Assembly (NCBI GenBank): GCA_013995675.1
Contig: VWRR01000008.1
Span: forward strand, 434,001 to 498,000
DNA length: 64,000 nucleotides
Direction: 5' to 3'
DNA from: Cyanidiococcus yangmingshanensis
Lineage: Eukaryota; Rhodophyta; Bangiophyceae; Cyanidiales; Cyanidiaceae
Position numbers and translations under genes: made by a program. The notes under the pieces are model-generated. The model saw only the letters and a list, made by a program, of their open reading frames with translations. It was not told where the DNA came from and did no database searches. Positions 63,666-64,000 of this stretch are shown one piece after another; position 1 is the first letter of the stretch, and the number at the start of each line of letters is the position of its first letter.

Positions 63666-64000
63666 AGAAGAGCGATAGGCCAGCACTCGTCTGTCTCGAA
63701 AGCTTTGATCAGCAAAGAGCAGGCAACGCTTATTCAGCCAAACTCTCTTCATTTATATTCAAATTCGAGCTTGGACGAGGAAACAGCTTTGCAAGCTGCT
63801 TAGCTTCTTCTTCATAGATGAGAGTGCAAAGAGTGATATGCATCATGACGGACCCATCTTCATCAAATCTATTTAAGCAGAACCGGCTCTAGGCTGTTCA
63901 AGCTGCTTTTGAACCTCAAAAGTCGACAAAGAATGTCTGAAAGATGTCAGCCAGCAAATCTGAAGGTTTTTTTGCGATGAGGGCTTTCCCTAATGGTCGT
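63666..64000. other. 3' flank of NDUFAF5 to the window edge
   Basis: No gene recognised in the last 335 bases. Confidence 0.4.

Overview
The window is nuclear DNA from a eukaryotic alga, most likely a unicellular red alga of the intron-poor Cyanidiophyceae type. The evidence is a set of eukaryotic genes (actin, ribosomal proteins uL3 and eS25, TFIIF beta, topoisomerase I, a KNL1/Spc105 kinetochore protein, a P5A ATPase) next to genes of the photosynthetic lineage (a HEAT-repeat protein of the phycobilin-lyase/NblB kind, a RETICULATA-like protein, a CRT-like plastid transporter, plastid-type 3-isopropylmalate dehydrogenase, a plant-type F-box/SNF2 protein). Genes are mostly single-exon, lie on both strands and average about one per 3 kb. 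The species is inferred, not proven.

Layout. 1-1674: no gene, one 62-bp tandem duplication. 1675-10381: HEAT-repeat protein (-), an unknown N-terminally extended protein (+), a Cof-type HAD phosphatase with a 98-bp intron (-), isopropylmalate dehydrogenase (-). 10970-19713: Brittle1-like carrier, a RING-H2 protein broken over several frames, actin (all +). 21260-27181: KNL1/Spc105 (+), eS25 (-), TFIIF beta (+). 28285-39029: unknown polytopic membrane protein (+), TMEM53/DUF829 protein (-), F-box/SNF2/RING protein (+). 41031-50913: RETICULATA-like (+), uL3 (+), CRT-like transporter (-), CGFS glutaredoxin (+), PRPP synthetase (-), AP endonuclease (-), AlkB-type alkane hydroxylase (+). 51177-61043: two almost identical inverted 0.5-kb repeats enclosing an unknown plant/algal family gene (+), the P5A ATPase (-) and topoisomerase I (-). 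61442-63665: a small secreted Ser-rich protein and the complex I assembly methyltransferase NDUFAF5 (+).

The genes are housekeeping functions with no common pathway; neighbours often share divergent promoters or meet tail to tail, sometimes overlapping (uL3 and the CRT-like gene share a CTAG at their stops). I did not find a defence system, gene cluster or mobile element. The most unusual signal is that six otherwise well conserved genes change reading frame, always in the same direction (+1, one extra base). This either marks insertion errors in the assembly or is a biological phenomenon; two 1-bp indels between the near-identical repeats favour the error explanation. Other points of interest are the bacterial-looking alkane hydroxylase, MELT-like repeats in the red-algal KNL1, and the inverted repeat that could flip an 8.9-kb, three-gene block.
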